Positions 17,537 through 29,293 are shown, counted from the stretch's first letter. The stretch is 49,267 nt of DNA from an uncultured Candidatus Pelagibacter sp. (GCA_905612525.1 CAJQSG010000018.1:1-49267), one strand, 5' to 3'. Notes: a model not told the origin generated them from the letters alone. Made by a program: numbers and translations.

Positions 17537-17785
17537 TATTTGAATTGAGTGTATGTGTTTTTTTAATTCAATATCTAAAATGCCATACACCCTTTTTGTT
17601 GACACTATCTTGTTTAATTTAACAAGTTCATCAGATTTTATTGTTAGTTTTAAATGAAATTTTCCTTCTTGGTGGCTTTTATGATTTTTATGTAAAAAGC
17701 TTTTGTCCTCAATTTTTAGATCTTGTATAACAATTTTAGTTTCAAGCTTATTTTTAACAATTGCAATTAATTCATTTATATTCAT
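17525..17785 (-). CDS. BolA family protein
   Basis: From ATG 17785 the product is 86 aa; an upstream in-frame start at 17812 would add nine unconserved residues. It has the BolA fold: an N-terminal helix NINELIAIVKNKLE, the KFHLKLTIKSDELVKLNKI strand-helix unit and VYGILDIELKKHIHSIQI. BolA-type proteins bind monothiol glutaredoxins and [2Fe-2S] clusters or act in stress-linked regulation. The gene is convergent with aroB (12-nt overlap) and divergent from the J-domain gene, whose ATG lies 25 bp away. BolA next to a J-domain protein and cobST is a known alphaproteobacterial neighbourhood. Confidence 0.82.
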   Translation of the reverse strand: MNINELIAIVKNKLETKIVIQDLKIEDKSFLHKNHKSHQEGKFHLKLTIKSDELVKLNKIVSTKRVYGILDIELKKHIHSIQILFN

Positions 17786-17810
17786 AAGTATTATTTTATT
17801 ATTATATAAC

Positions 17811-18338
17811 ATGAAAAATATTTGTGACTGGAATAATTGTATTGAAGCTGGTGAATATAAGGCGCCAATTGAAAAAGATAACAGTAAAAGCTACAGATTA
17901 CTTTGTTTGGCTCACGTCAAAGAATTTAATAAAAACTGGAATTATTTTAAAGGAATGGATGATGAACAAGTATTTGATTTTTTAAAGTCAGATATGACCT
18001 GGCATAAACCCACCCAAAGTTTTAGCTCTTCTGATAATTTTTTTAAGGTTCTTTGGAACAACACCCTAAAAAATGAATTTGATAAGACTAAACTTAGAGG
18101 TGAATATAATCACATGAACCAATTCAAGTTTAATAGCAACGATATTAAAGCTTTCAGTATTTTGGGGGTTTCTGTAGGTTTAAAATGGGAACAAATACAA
18201 GATAAATTCAAAACTCTTGTCAAAAAATTTCACCCTGATATTAATTTAGGAAATAAGGAATACGAAGAAAAACTTAAATTAATTACTTTAGCTTACACTC
18301 AACTAAAAAATACATATAGGGAAAAAATTGACATTTAA
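17811..18338 (+). CDS. J-domain (DnaJ-like) protein with N-terminal Cys/His segment
   Basis: The true start is ATG 17811 (175 aa). The C-terminal 60 residues are a J domain: [21 protein letters not shown], the Hsp70-activating HPD in [10 protein letters not shown], then [16 protein letters not shown]. The N-terminal half has CDWNNC...LLCLAH, a C-x4-C...C-x2-H arrangement that could bind zinc, followed by [13 protein letters not shown]. This layout, a J domain at the end rather than the start, is typical of the small alphaproteobacterial J proteins located before cobS. It would recruit DnaK to a partner, possibly CobS/CobT. The last codons overlap the cobS start by 11 nt. Confidence 0.88.
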   Translation: MKNICDWNNCIEAGEYKAPIEKDNSKSYRLLCLAHVKEFNKNWNYFKGMDDEQVFDFLKSDMTWHKPTQSFSSSDNFFKVLWNNTLKNEFDKTKLRGEYNHMNQFKFNSNDIKAFSILGVSVGLKWEQIQDKFKTLVKKFHPDINLGNKEYEEKLKLITLAYTQLKNTYREKIDI

Positions 18339-19302
18339 TTTAAATATACAGCCAGACATCAAAATTTCTTTAAAGCAAACTTTTGGATTTGATTCAGATA
18401 TGGAAGTTGATGCATTCTCAAAAAAAAGTGAGTATGTACCTGAGATAGATAAAAATTACAAATTTGATAGAGACACTACACTTGCAGTCATATCTGGTTT
18501 TGCTTTTAATAAAAGAGTTTTAGTTCAAGGCTATCATGGAACTGGGAAATCAACACACATAGAACAAATTGCTGCAAGATTAAACTGGCCATGTATTAGA
18601 GTAAACCTTGACAGTCATGTAAGCAGAATTGATCTTATTGGTAAAGATGCAATTGTCGTAAAAGATGGAAAACAAATTACAGAGTTTAAAGAGGGCATCT
18701 TACCTTGGTCTATTCAAAACCCGATCGCTCTTGTTTTTGATGAATATGATGCTGGTAGACCAGATGTAATGTTTGTTATTCAAAGAGTATTAGAGGCTGA
18801 AGGAAATTTTACACTTTTAGATAAGAACAAAGTTATAAAACAAAATAAATTTTTTAGATTGTTTGCAACTTCTAATACAGTTGGATTAGGTGATACAACG
18901 GGATTATATCACGGTACTCAACAAATAAATCAAGGGCAAATGGATAGATGGAACATTGTTACATCCTTAAATTATCTAACCCTCGATAGAGAAATGGAAA
19001 TTGTTTTAGCAAAAAATAAAAATTTTAACAATCCTAAAGGGAAAGAAAAAGTATCTAGTATGATTAAAGTAGCCTCGTTAACTAGAAAGGGTTTTATAGC
19101 TGGAGATATTTCTACGGTTATGAGTCCACGAACTGTGTTGCATTGGGCTGAAAATACAGAAATCTTTAAAGATACTGGCTACGCATTTAGAGTCACGTTC
19201 TTAAATAAATGTGACGATATTGAAAAAAATATTATCGCTGAATATTATCAAAGATGTTTTGGTGACGAATTACCTGAATCGATGGTCAATATTCAGATTT
19301 AA
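18328..19302 (+). CDS. cobS: CobS-like AAA+ ATPase (cobaltochelatase subunit family)
   Basis: The 324-aa AAA+ protein has Walker [10 protein letters not shown] (68-76), Walker [12 protein letters not shown] (133-143), a LFATSNTVG sensor-1 and [11 protein letters not shown] near the end. The start is TTG at 18328: the family-typical N-terminus ([22 protein letters not shown]) is upstream of the first ATG, so the TTG is needed. CobS with CobT forms the ring motor that drives CobN in aerobic cobalt insertion. No cobN or other cobalamin gene is visible here, so the name marks homology rather than proven role. It overlaps the J-domain gene and abuts cobT. Confidence 0.93.
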   Translation: MTFNLNIQPDIKISLKQTFGFDSDMEVDAFSKKSEYVPEIDKNYKFDRDTTLAVISGFAFNKRVLVQGYHGTGKSTHIEQIAARLNWPCIRVNLDSHVSRIDLIGKDAIVVKDGKQITEFKEGILPWSIQNPIALVFDEYDAGRPDVMFVIQRVLEAEGNFTLLDKNKVIKQNKFFRLFATSNTVGLGDTTGLYHGTQQINQGQMDRWNIVTSLNYLTLDREMEIVLAKNKNFNNPKGKEKVSSMIKVASLTRKGFIAGDISTVMSPRTVLHWAENTEIFKDTGYAFRVTFLNKCDDIEKNIIAEYYQRCFGDELPESMVNIQI

Positions 19303-21111
19303 ATGAGCAATAAAGAGGATAATTTTAAAGAACAATTTAAACTAGCTTTAATCTCAACTGCAAAAGTAATTTCAGGTGATTACAAGCCAGATGTTAAAAG
19401 GATAGATAAAGATTTAAATTCAAAAAAAATAGATTTTTGTGATGTAACAAATTTATCAAATAAAAATGATTTTATTAGATTAAGAGCAGAGACAGATTCT
19501 GGAGCACTTAAGAAAAAATTTTCAAATAAAGAGATATTTAATAAAAACTTGCCTAATAATTCATCTTACAAATCTCTATATAGTATTGCTGAAAAAATTA
19601 GATATGAGGTTTTGGGTGGAAAAATGCTTAAGGGTGTAGGAAAAAATTTAAGTGAAAATTATAATCAAAAAATAAACTCTACTCTTAAAGATCAATTAAA
19701 AAATAAAGAAGACGTTCCTGTAACAGAAGCTTTTGAATTATATATGTTAAAAAAATTTTTTAACTTGGAGCTTAATGTTGTGTCTTCAAAAATATTAAGT
19801 TTTTGGGAAAAAGATTTTACACTATCTATTGAAAAGCATTTAGATTTTTTAAAAAAAAATTTAGAAGATCAAAATAATTATAGTTTAAAATTTGCTGAAA
19901 TTCTTAAAAATATGAATGTTTTTAGTTCTAACAATGAACAAAATAAGGAAGAAGACAGTGAAAAAGAAAGAGAACAAAATGATGAATCAGAAAATAGTGA
20001 TAATAATAAATCAGATGCAACAGAAAATGAAAACAAAAAAGATAAAGCTCAAACTAGTATAGATGCTGGCTTTGATCTTAGCGATCAACAAATGGATAAA
20101 CAGTTAGAAAATTCCGATTCTTTAAAAGAAAATATAGAAAATACTTTACAGAAAAAAAACTTAAACAATATTGATCAAGAGTATAAAGTTTTTACAACAG
20201 AATTTGATGAAATTGCAAAAGCAGAAATTTTAGAAGACATAAAAGAAACACAAAAATTAAGAAAAATTTTAGATCAACAGTTAGTTAGCTTTCAAGATCT
20301 CATAACAAAACTTGCAAATAAACTGCAACGACAACTTCTTGCAAAACAAAATAGAGCATGGGAGTTTGATTTAGAAGAGGGTTTATTAGATAGCTCTAAA
20401 CTAACTAGAATTATTATGGATCCTTATAACTCATTATCTTTCATGAAAGAAAAGGACCTTGATTTCAAAGATACAATAGTAACCTTGTTAATTGATAACT
20501 CTGGTTCAATGCGCGGTAGACCTATAACAATCGCAGCACTTTGTGCTGATATATTATCTAGAACTTTAGAAAGGTGTTCTGTTAAAGTTGAGGTATTAGG
20601 CTTTACTACCAAAAACTGGAAAGGTGGAAAAAGTAGAGAAGCTTGGGCCAAAGGTGAAAAACCAAAGAACCCTGGAAGACTTAACGACTTGAGACACATA
20701 ATCTATAAAGGAGCCGATACACACTGGCGACAAGCAAAAAATAATATAGGACTGATGTTAAAAGAGGGATTACTCAAAGAAAATATCGATGGTGAAGCAA
20801 TATCTTGGGCTTTCAATAGAATTAAAAAAAGAAAAGAAGAAAGAAAAATTTTAATGGTAATATCAGATGGTGCACCGGTAGACGATTCGACACTGTCTGT
20901 CAACTCAGGTGACTTTCTAGAAAAACACTTAAAAAAAATGGTTAGATTTATAGAAACTAAAAGTGATGTGGAAATCTTAGCTATTGGAATTGGTCATGAT
21001 GTATCAAGATATTATGACAAAGCGATTAAAATTACTGATGTTAACGAGCTAGGGGATGTTATGATCTCTCAACTAAGTGGACTACTAGAAAATAAAAAAA
21101 AATTACACTAA
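19303..21111 (+). CDS. cobT: CobT-like von Willebrand A protein (cobaltochelatase subunit family)
   Basis: The 602-aa protein has a helical N-terminal domain, a low-complexity acidic/Asn linker at about 213-250, and a C-terminal VWA domain with the metal-ion-dependent adhesion site [11 protein letters not shown] (DNSGS 398-402), [11 protein letters not shown] and [10 protein letters not shown]. This is the CobT layout. With CobS it would make an ATPase/VWA remodelling pair like MoxR-VWA systems. ATG immediately follows the cobS TAA. It is the last gene of the + strand run and is followed by a stem-loop candidate. Without CobN its client is open. Confidence 0.93.
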   Translation: MSNKEDNFKEQFKLALISTAKVISGDYKPDVKRIDKDLNSKKIDFCDVTNLSNKNDFIRLRAETDSGALKKKFSNKEIFNKNLPNNSSYKSLYSIAEKIRYEVLGGKMLKGVGKNLSENYNQKINSTLKDQLKNKEDVPVTEAFELYMLKKFFNLELNVVSSKILSFWEKDFTLSIEKHLDFLKKNLEDQNNYSLKFAEILKNMNVFSSNNEQNKEEDSEKEREQNDESENSDNNKSDATENENKKDKAQTSIDAGFDLSDQQMDKQLENSDSLKENIENTLQKKNLNNIDQEYKVFTTEFDEIAKAEILEDIKETQKLRKILDQQLVSFQDLITKLANKLQRQLLAKQNRAWEFDLEEGLLDSSKLTRIIMDPYNSLSFMKEKDLDFKDTIVTLLIDNSGSMRGRPITIAALCADILSRTLERCSVKVEVLGFTTKNWKGGKSREAWAKGEKPKNPGRLNDLRHIIYKGADTHWRQAKNNIGLMLKEGLLKENIDGEAISWAFNRIKKRKEERKILMVISDGAPVDDSTLSVNSGDFLEKHLKKMVRFIETKSDVEILAIGIGHDVSRYYDKAIKITDVNELGDVMISQLSGLLENKKKLH

Positions 21112-21125
21112 TTTTTTAATTACAT

Positions 21126-21152
21126 AAGATTAATTCAACATATCATAATCTT
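21126..21152. terminator. Stem-loop between convergent genes, possible bidirectional terminator
   Basis: AAGATTA (21126-21132) and TAATCTT (21146-21152) are perfect complements with a 13-nt loop in the 77-bp gap between the cobT and sensor-kinase stops. They are followed by T-rich sequence on the + strand. The stem has little G+C, so strength is doubtful. Confidence 0.35.
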
Positions 21153-21188
21153 TTCTTAATATGATTATTTTATATATAATTATTTTTA

Positions 21189-22469
21189 TTAAAGATCTTT
21201 TAAATCTTGATTCTTCCACTTAAGACTGACTTCAGCACCGCTTCTTGTTTTGGAATTTCTACATAATATATTTGCATAATTTTTTTCCAATAAAGTTTTT
21301 CCTATAAAAATTCCAAGTCCTAATCCTGATTTAGATTTTTCGGAAGATCTAAATGATTTGATATATGGTTCTCCAATTTTACTTAAAACATCCTTAGGGT
21401 ATCCTTCTCCATCATCTTCAATTATAACTTCCGTATAATCACTATCACTTTTTATATTTATGAATACTTTGCTCTTTGCGAATTTGTTTGCATTACCAAT
21501 AAAATTTCTTAGTCCATAAACAATTTCTATAGACTTGGTAATGTTGAATGAATTAGAATTTTGATCAAAATTCACAATAAAAGAAGTTTTACTTATTGTG
21601 CGAAAAGATTTTACTATCTCATTAATATAATCTGCTATTGATAAATCTCTATCAAGAAAATCATCTTCAATTGTGGGGTTTAATGTTAATTTTTTTAATA
21701 TTGCACTACATCTATCAATTTGGCTTATTAATAGTTCAATATCTTTTTTAACCTCTTTTTTATCTCTAAATTGTTTTAGTAAATCTGAAGATATAATCTT
21801 AATAGTTGAAAAAGGTGTTCCCAATGAATGCGCTGCTGCCGCAGCTTGGCCACCAAGTGATAGAAGTTCGTGTTCCTTCGACATTATTTCTTCCATTTTA
21901 TTAAGCGCTTCTTTTCTTAATCTAGATTCCGCTCCAAATGTTAGAGCAAAATAATTTAAAAAAACCAAAGCGATTATTAATGAAACTGGTATTGAATAAT
22001 AATAATAAGAGCTAACATGAAAGTGTTCCTCAACCGGATAAGGTAATGGCTGGTGAAAAAAAGTAAGAAAAACTATTAACAATCCAGTAATTATTACTAG
22101 CAATAAGTTGCTTCTAAAACCTAAGTTTGACGAAGAAAAAATAGTGGGAATTATTAAAAAAATAGAGAAAGGGTTGCTGATACCTCCTGTTAAATAAATC
22201 AAACAGCTTAATTGTAAAACATCTATCAATAAAAAAAAGAATACAGTTCTATCTAATAATTGGGTTTTTTGATTAATATAAATTAAGTATAGATTACTCA
22301 ATATTCCAAATAAAATTACTATATTTTCCAAGACTAAGTTAAATTCAAAACCAAAAAAAAAATAAACTAAATTTACTGTTATTAACTGTCCAATAATAGC
22401 AATCCATCTTAGGTTAATATAGGTTGATTTTTTTAAAGAAAAATATTTTGAAGTTTCGAAAAACTTCAT
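21189..22469 (-). CDS. regB: RegB/PrrB-type redox sensor histidine kinase
   Basis: The 426-aa protein has about six N-terminal membrane helices containing the ubiquinone-binding hallmark GGISNPF (95-101, the RegB GGxxNPF motif). The H-box is AAAAHSLGTPFSTI (His214), the redox-cysteine position is QIDRCSAILKKL (Cys254), and an HATPase domain has N, G1 (EDDGEGYP) and G2 (SGLGLGIFIGK) boxes. RegB senses quinone pool redox state and phosphorylates RegA. The residue after the phospho-His is Ser, where an acidic residue is usual. There is no regA next door. It starts 2 nt after the gyrB stop and is probably co-transcribed with it. Confidence 0.87.
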   Translation of the reverse strand: MKFFETSKYFSLKKSTYINLRWIAIIGQLITVNLVYFFFGFEFNLVLENIVILFGILSNLYLIYINQKTQLLDRTVFFFLLIDVLQLSCLIYLTGGISNPFSIFLIIPTIFSSSNLGFRSNLLLVIITGLLIVFLTFFHQPLPYPVEEHFHVSSYYYYSIPVSLIIALVFLNYFALTFGAESRLRKEALNKMEEIMSKEHELLSLGGQAAAAAHSLGTPFSTIKIISSDLLKQFRDKKEVKKDIELLISQIDRCSAILKKLTLNPTIEDDFLDRDLSIADYINEIVKSFRTISKTSFIVNFDQNSNSFNITKSIEIVYGLRNFIGNANKFAKSKVFINIKSDSDYTEVIIEDDGEGYPKDVLSKIGEPYIKSFRSSEKSKSGLGLGIFIGKTLLEKNYANILCRNSKTRSGAEVSLKWKNQDLKDL

Positions 22470-22471
22470 TG

Positions 22472-24535
<2,064 letters not shown>

Positions 24536-24612
24536 TTATATGGATGCTTAATACTATCATTTTTAATCATTTTAATAAAACTTTAATTTTAAACATTGGT
24601 TAAAAAACGTTG

Positions 24613-24642
24613 ATGATACTTGCTCGTTTAGGTTATTTTCAA
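24613..24642 (-). promoter_or_regulatory. Candidate promoter of gyrB
   Basis: On the minus strand, TTGAAA (24642-24637) and TATCAT (24618-24613) are separated by 18 bp in the 181-bp gap upstream of gyrB. The predicted leader is about 90 nt. This is a by-eye consensus match in very AT-rich DNA, so chance is possible. Confidence 0.3.
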
Positions 24643-24672
24643 ATTATTAATTTTTTCTAGTTCTTATAAAAT

Positions 24673-24689
24673 TGTCTAATTTTCAGACA
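24673..24689 (-). terminator. Weak stem-loop after the sugar-enzyme fusion gene
   Basis: Reading the minus strand, TGTCT, a 7-nt loop and AGACA are followed by ATTTTAT, starting about 10 nt after the stop of the 847-aa gene. The 5-bp stem with a short T tract could be a weak intrinsic terminator insulating gyrB. Confidence 0.25.
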
Positions 24690-24698
24690 TATATAATT

Positions 24699-27242
24699 TT
24701 ATTTCTCCAGGTCCTTAATATTTATAAAATTATCCGAGAGTTTTAAATTATTTTTCTTAATTTCATCAAAAAAATTCCACGCCAAGACTATAATTAAAGG
24801 GTTTTTTTTTGAAATATTGTCTTTAGAAAAAATTGGAATTTTTACACCAGGAACAAATTTATTGTGTTTCAGTTTATTATCTTCAATTATATAATCGATT
24901 TCTTTACTAATTCCAAAAAAATTTAAGGCTGTTGTTGCTTTTGCTGGAGCGCCATATCCAACTATCGATTTTCCATTTTTTTTAAGGTTGTTTAGATTCT
25001 CAATTACATTTTCTCTGATTTTATAAACTTTTTTAGCAAAATTTTGATATGTTTTAAAATCTTTAATTCCAAACTTTTCTTCTTCTTTTATTATTTCTCT
25101 TATGCTTTTTTCAACTTTTACATCTATATCTTTTTTAATATAAATTCTAATAGAGCCACCGTGAGTAAGTATTTTTTCTGCTTTAAAAATTTTTACTTGA
25201 AATTGTTTAAAAAAGTTAATTAAAGATGTTAACGACCAATAGTTATAATGCTCATGATAAATATTATCAAAAGTTAAATCTTTTAAAGTATTCATCAGGT
25301 ATTGAACTTCAATAATAATCGTACCTTTTTTGCTTAAAAGTTTAATCATGCATTCAGCCATTTCCTTTAAACTATCTGAATGAGCAAAAACATTGGATGC
25401 TAAAATAAGATCTGCATTTTTTTTTATATTTTTAATATTTTTCTTGTCTAAAAAGCTATTAAAGGTTTTTATTTTATTTTTGTTGGCTAGTTTGGCTAAG
25501 TTTTTAGCTGGTTCTACACCTAAAATATTTTTAAAGCCTAACTCTTTGAATGGTTTTAAGGCTACGCCATCATTGCTTCCAATATCAATTATATAGGATT
25601 TTTTTGGTTTTAACTTGAGTTCTTTTACATATTTTTGAGCAGCAACTTTAAAATGTTCTCTAAAGCTTACTGATGTTGAGGATGTGTACAGATAATTAGA
25701 AAACATTTTTTTTGGATCTACGGCTACTGAAAGTTGACAATTATGACAATTATCACAATAATTTAACTCCAGTGGATATAACTCACATTTATCATCTTTT
25801 TTATTTAATAAATTATTCGCTAGTGGTTGGTAACCTAATGAAACAACTCTTTTTAATTTAGTATTTCCACATGATCTGCATTCAAATTTATAACTACCTA
25901 ACAAGAGATCTCTTTCTGCTTCATCCACAAACATATGTCTTATGGTATGTGAAATTCCATAATTTTCATGATCTCTATCTCCTCTTACCAAGTTAAGAAA
26001 GGTTGTGTCTTTAGTAAATACCATTGTGTGTGCTACGTTTGGTTTGATAATTGACAATTGACCCTCGTTAACTACTTGAGTGATTTTCGGTGAATTAGGA
26101 TTAAGTATATCTTGAAATATTTCAATTATTTGTCCTTTTGTGAATAAACATTTTTGCTCTTGTTGTGGATGAAAATGATTTGCTCTAATTGTTCCTTTTT
26201 TAGAATCAATTAATCCAATTAAATTAATTGGTTCCGTTAATTCATGGTTGCTAATTTTGCCACGTTCATCAATAAATTCATTATCACCGTCTCTAACATG
26301 CTCTAAGTCTTTTATTAAATTTTGCTTAGACCATTTAAAGATCATTTCTTTAATGCTTTCATCAAGTGCATATAAAAATTTAAAACCTGTGAGTAAAATT
26401 TTTTTATTGGATAATGAAAATCCCATATTTGGAATTTCATCATTTGTTTTTCTTAAAGTTACTTTAGGATTGTGCTTTTTACATATCTCAGCAACCTCTT
26501 TTACTGTAACTGTATCTTTGATTAAATTAAAGATATCAGAGGATAAATCCTTTCTTTCTTCCATAAATTTAAAGCACCTTGCAACATCAATTAATGGAAC
26601 CAAGCTTTTAACCTGTCTTCCACCAGCAAACAGTCTTAGAGTTCCGTCTTGAGATGCCATTTTTGAAAAAAAATTAGCCATTATATCTATTCTGGCTGTA
26701 TCAGTTGAGTAGCCATATACCGACCCAAGTCTTAAGATAATATAATTCTTTCCGGAAGCCTTTAACTGTTTTTCATTAAAGTCCTTTGATTTACCATAGG
26801 CTAAAACTGGTGATGTTTTTTCGTCTTCTTGAATATTTTTTTTGACTTTTTCTATTCCTTCAAAAACTACATGTGTGGATGGAAGTATTATTTTACATTC
26901 GTCACTTATTACATCTAAGATATTTTGAGTTCCCTCTTCTGCCACTCTTTTTATTTTTTCATCATGTTCTTTGTTGCTCTCACTCTTTACTCTAGGGACG
27001 TCAGTTACACCAGCTAGATGATGAACAATATTAGCATTGTGACAATATTTTTTTATTAACTCTTTGTCTAAAATATCACCCTGAACAAATTTCATGTTCC
27101 AGTTTCTAATTTGATTAACTCTTTCGGAGACAAACCTATTGTCTATAACTATAATTTTATCATTCCAGCTGTACCCTGAATAAATTTTACATAATTCAGT
27201 ACCTATGTAACCCAAGCCACCTGTAATAATTATTTTTTTCAT
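24699..27242 (-). CDS. Trifunctional sugar enzyme: SDR + cupin + C-methyltransferase fusion
   Basis: This 847-aa protein has three recognisable parts. Residues 1-310 are an NAD(P)-dependent epimerase/dehydratase-type SDR (GGLGYIGTEL 8-17, AYGKSK with Y149 and K153, RLGSVYG). Residues about 320-435 are a cupin (RANHFHPQQEQKCLFTKG, PNVAHTMVF), in the same SDR-then-cupin order as the capsule enzyme CapF/WbjC. Residues about 450-847 are a zinc-finger C-methyltransferase (CRSCG 455-459, CDNCHNC 496-502, IDIGSNDGVALKPF, YHEHYNYWS, GYGAPAKATTALNFF). Together they suggest a multi-step route to a C-methyl-branched deoxysugar on a nucleotide carrier. The frame is intact with no break at domain borders. 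Substrates and the order of steps are inferred. It lies downstream of tRNA-Ser. Confidence 0.87.
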   Translation of the reverse strand: MKKIIITGGLGYIGTELCKIYSGYSWNDKIIVIDNRFVSERVNQIRNWNMKFVQGDILDKELIKKYCHNANIVHHLAGVTDVPRVKSESNKEHDEKIKRVAEEGTQNILDVISDECKIILPSTHVVFEGIEKVKKNIQEDEKTSPVLAYGKSKDFNEKQLKASGKNYIILRLGSVYGYSTDTARIDIMANFFSKMASQDGTLRLFAGGRQVKSLVPLIDVARCFKFMEERKDLSSDIFNLIKDTVTVKEVAEICKKHNPKVTLRKTNDEIPNMGFSLSNKKILLTGFKFLYALDESIKEMIFKWSKQNLIKDLEHVRDGDNEFIDERGKISNHELTEPINLIGLIDSKKGTIRANHFHPQQEQKCLFTKGQIIEIFQDILNPNSPKITQVVNEGQLSIIKPNVAHTMVFTKDTTFLNLVRGDRDHENYGISHTIRHMFVDEAERDLLLGSYKFECRSCGNTKLKRVVSLGYQPLANNLLNKKDDKCELYPLELNYCDNCHNCQLSVAVDPKKMFSNYLYTSSTSVSFREHFKVAAQKYVKELKLKPKKSYIIDIGSNDGVALKPFKELGFKNILGVEPAKNLAKLANKNKIKTFNSFLDKKNIKNIKKNADLILASNVFAHSDSLKEMAECMIKLLSKKGTIIIEVQYLMNTLKDLTFDNIYHEHYNYWSLTSLINFFKQFQVKIFKAEKILTHGGSIRIYIKKDIDVKVEKSIREIIKEEEKFGIKDFKTYQNFAKKVYKIRENVIENLNNLKKNGKSIVGYGAPAKATTALNFFGISKEIDYIIEDNKLKHNKFVPGVKIPIFSKDNISKKNPLIIVLAWNFFDEIKKNNLKLSDNFINIKDLEK

Positions 27243-27435
27243 AAAATTCGTTGCTGTATTTTTTATACAACTTTTATAATTTAAAAAGAATTAAATTATT
27301 TTTCTCATTAGCAATACTTGGTTTCGTTACAGAGCATTAAGGGCTTATTTATTTATTAAGTATTTCTATAAGAATATAGTCCATTTTAACATCTAACTTA
27401 TACCTATTGTTAGAAACGAAAATATATTGTGCTTT

Positions 27436-27525
27436 TGGTGGAGAGAGTGGGATTCGAACCCACGGTACCTTTGACAGTACACACACTTTCCAAGCATGCG
27501 CCTTAAACCGCTCGGCCATCTCTCC
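27436..27525 (-). tRNA. tRNA-Ser (anticodon GGA)
   Basis: The minus strand gives acceptor GGAGAGA/TCTCTCC, a D-arm starting TGGCCGAGCGG, anticodon loop TTGGAAA (GGA), a long class II variable arm (GTAC...GTAC stem) and T-arm GTGGGTTCGAATCCCAC. The discriminator is A and the 3' CCA is encoded (27436-27438). The GGA anticodon reads UCC/UCU serine codons. The 5' end is only 9 nt after the stop of the glycosyltransferase-like gene upstream, so the tRNA is either processed from that transcript or has a promoter inside that gene. Confidence 0.95.
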
Positions 27526-27534
27526 AATTTTATT

Positions 27535-28404
27535 TTATCTTAATTTTTGCAAATATTTATTTAGAGTTTTTTTTTGTCTGTTTAAAAATCTTTTTAAAAC
27601 ATTAAATTGCTTATCTCTTTTTGCAAGAATTGGATAATCACTTAAGTGGTTCCAGACTCTTTTTGAGTCATTTTCTGCCCATTCACATTCTGTAGCTGAA
27701 AGTTTATTAACATTATTTAATTTACAAATTATAGAAAAAATACTTTGACAGCCTCGCATACCCAAAAAGTCTTTATGATTTTTGTAAACAGAGGGACTAT
27801 CATCAAGTAGTTGTGTATTATTATTTGCTAATTCCCATTGATTCAAAAAATTAGAAGAAAAGTTAGATTTTTTAAGAAAAAAAGTCCCTCCCCATATTTG
27901 TGGACTATTAAATACCCTAGATTCATTGGTTAAATCAAAATATCTTAAAACATCACTTTTTGTATATTGATATTCCATATACTTTTGGAATTTATAATTA
28001 TATTTTTTAAATTGGGTGCATGGATCTCCATATTCAAAAACTGTCATATTATACTTCTTGGTCATAGAAACATAATCAATTAAACGCTGAGCACCTCTTT
28101 GATTTAGATGATTTCCAATATCTGAATAATGAAGAATACTACCTTCGGGTAAATCTTTTAAATATTTTTTAATTATCTCAGGTCTCCAGGAGTCAAATCC
28201 ATAATATCTTTTTTTTCCACCTTGTTGAAATAATTTTTTTATTCTCTCTTTTAATTCATCTGAAAAATCACTAGGTCTAAATACTTTAATATTCTCATAT
28301 ACACCCATATTCTTTGCTTGAGAGGTAAATCTATTAACACTTAGATTCAAATCTTGACTAGCAAAAGAACATAGATGAACTTTTATTGTTGAATTATTTC
28401 TCAT
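27535..28404 (-). CDS. Putative glycosyltransferase-like protein of a surface-glycan region
   Basis: This 289-aa soluble protein begins with a beta strand (IKVHLCSFAS), a basic RIKKLFQQGGKKRYYGFDSWRPEII segment, then LHYSDIGNHLNQRGAQRLIDY. That last stretch resembles the metal/nucleotide-sugar site of uncharacterised GT-A-like transferases (aromatic-x-D-x-G-x-H-x-N). Later come RVFNSPQIWGGTFFLKK and CQSIFSII. I infer a glycosyltransferase from this pattern and from neighbours (DUF4422, FkbM, GT17), but I do not recognise a named family with confidence. It is directly upstream of tRNA-Ser. The gap of 91 bp to the DUF4422 gene is AT-rich without clear signals. Confidence 0.5.
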   Translation of the reverse strand: MRNNSTIKVHLCSFASQDLNLSVNRFTSQAKNMGVYENIKVFRPSDFSDELKERIKKLFQQGGKKRYYGFDSWRPEIIKKYLKDLPEGSILHYSDIGNHLNQRGAQRLIDYVSMTKKYNMTVFEYGDPCTQFKKYNYKFQKYMEYQYTKSDVLRYFDLTNESRVFNSPQIWGGTFFLKKSNFSSNFLNQWELANNNTQLLDDSPSVYKNHKDFLGMRGCQSIFSIICKLNNVNKLSATECEWAENDSKRVWNHLSDYPILAKRDKQFNVLKRFLNRQKKTLNKYLQKLR

Positions 28405-28495
28405 TTAACTTTGATTTACTGTAAGTATCAAAAAACACCAAAGACACTCTTTAATTTTAATATATTTATTAAACCAAAAAGACAGGTATTTTTCT

Positions 28496-29293
28496 CTATT
28501 CATTCTTTTCCCAAATCATCCATGGCCAATTTAAGCTTTTAGTATATTTTTTAAACCAAAATGATAAATATCTTTCAGCTAAATATGCATAAAGTCTATC
28601 TGTATCGTAGCCCTTTAAAGAATCAAATCCAAAAATTTTTTCACATCTTTCTAACCATGGAAAAAGAGTATCAAACCACTTTTTGTGAGCACCGGGCTTT
28701 GCAATAAACATTATATGTGGATTGTAAAAAACTGAATTACTAACATATTCTAAAAAATCACTCCTATCTTCTGGTTCCATTACACTTATTGCTTTCTTTA
28801 GGTTGCCATGACCGTGATGCATATCAAAATGTAATAATAGTGATTGCTTCTTTATATCAAAGAATATTGAGGGATTTTTGATAATAGATTTAAAACCTCT
28901 TTTTAATAATTTAATTTTTTTTACATTATTCACATAAAGGGGGTTACATAAAATTGACTCATAATTTTTCCACTCGTCTGGAATATTTTTTAAATAGTTA
29001 TCTTCAAAAGATGTGTTTGTTTTGTTTTTAAATTCTTTATTAATCCAAAATCTTCTTTTTTGACAAAAACCTACCCATGTATTTTCTTCAATATTTAATA
29101 AATTCTTCCAATACCAGTAATGAAAGGTTAGTTCCGAATAGTGCTTTTCTTTGTAAAAAATATTATCTCCACTTTTACAATTTATATAATTTTTTGGTGA
29201 TATTTCCTTACCAACCCATCCAATATTATAATTGGTTTTATCTAAAAAATTTATTTCTTTGTTTGTAACACAATACATTTTTAAATTTTTCAT
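28496..29293 (-). CDS. DUF4422-type glycosyltransferase
   Basis: The 265-aa protein has the DUF4422 signature: the start KMYCVTNKE (5-13), YSELTFHYWYWKN (52-64) and VGFCQKRRFW (74-83). It also has a DMHHGH motif and ends with an aromatic-rich RYLSFWFKK region. Members are found in capsule and LPS clusters and are thought to be GT-A-like hexosyltransferases. It is divergent from the FkbM gene, with 48 bp between the two ATGs holding both promoters. Its sugar specificity is unknown. Confidence 0.75.
   Translation of the reverse strand: MKNLKMYCVTNKEINFLDKTNYNIGWVGKEISPKNYINCKSGDNIFYKEKHYSELTFHYWYWKNLLNIEENTWVGFCQKRRFWINKEFKNKTNTSFEDNYLKNIPDEWKNYESILCNPLYVNNVKKIKLLKRGFKSIIKNPSIFFDIKKQSLLLHFDMHHGHGNLKKAISVMEPEDRSDFLEYVSNSVFYNPHIMFIAKPGAHKKWFDTLFPWLERCEKIFGFDSLKGYDTDRLYAYLAERYLSFWFKKYTKSLNWPWMIWEKNE

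Noticed and set aside
18328..19302. Complete cobalamin biosynthesis locus
   Set aside because: Only the CobS and CobT homologues are present; no corrin-ring gene or cobN in the window.
27407..27637. 76-aa + strand ORF with GGESGIRTHGTF
   Set aside because: It is the antisense reading of the tRNA-Ser gene, a known source of spurious proteins.
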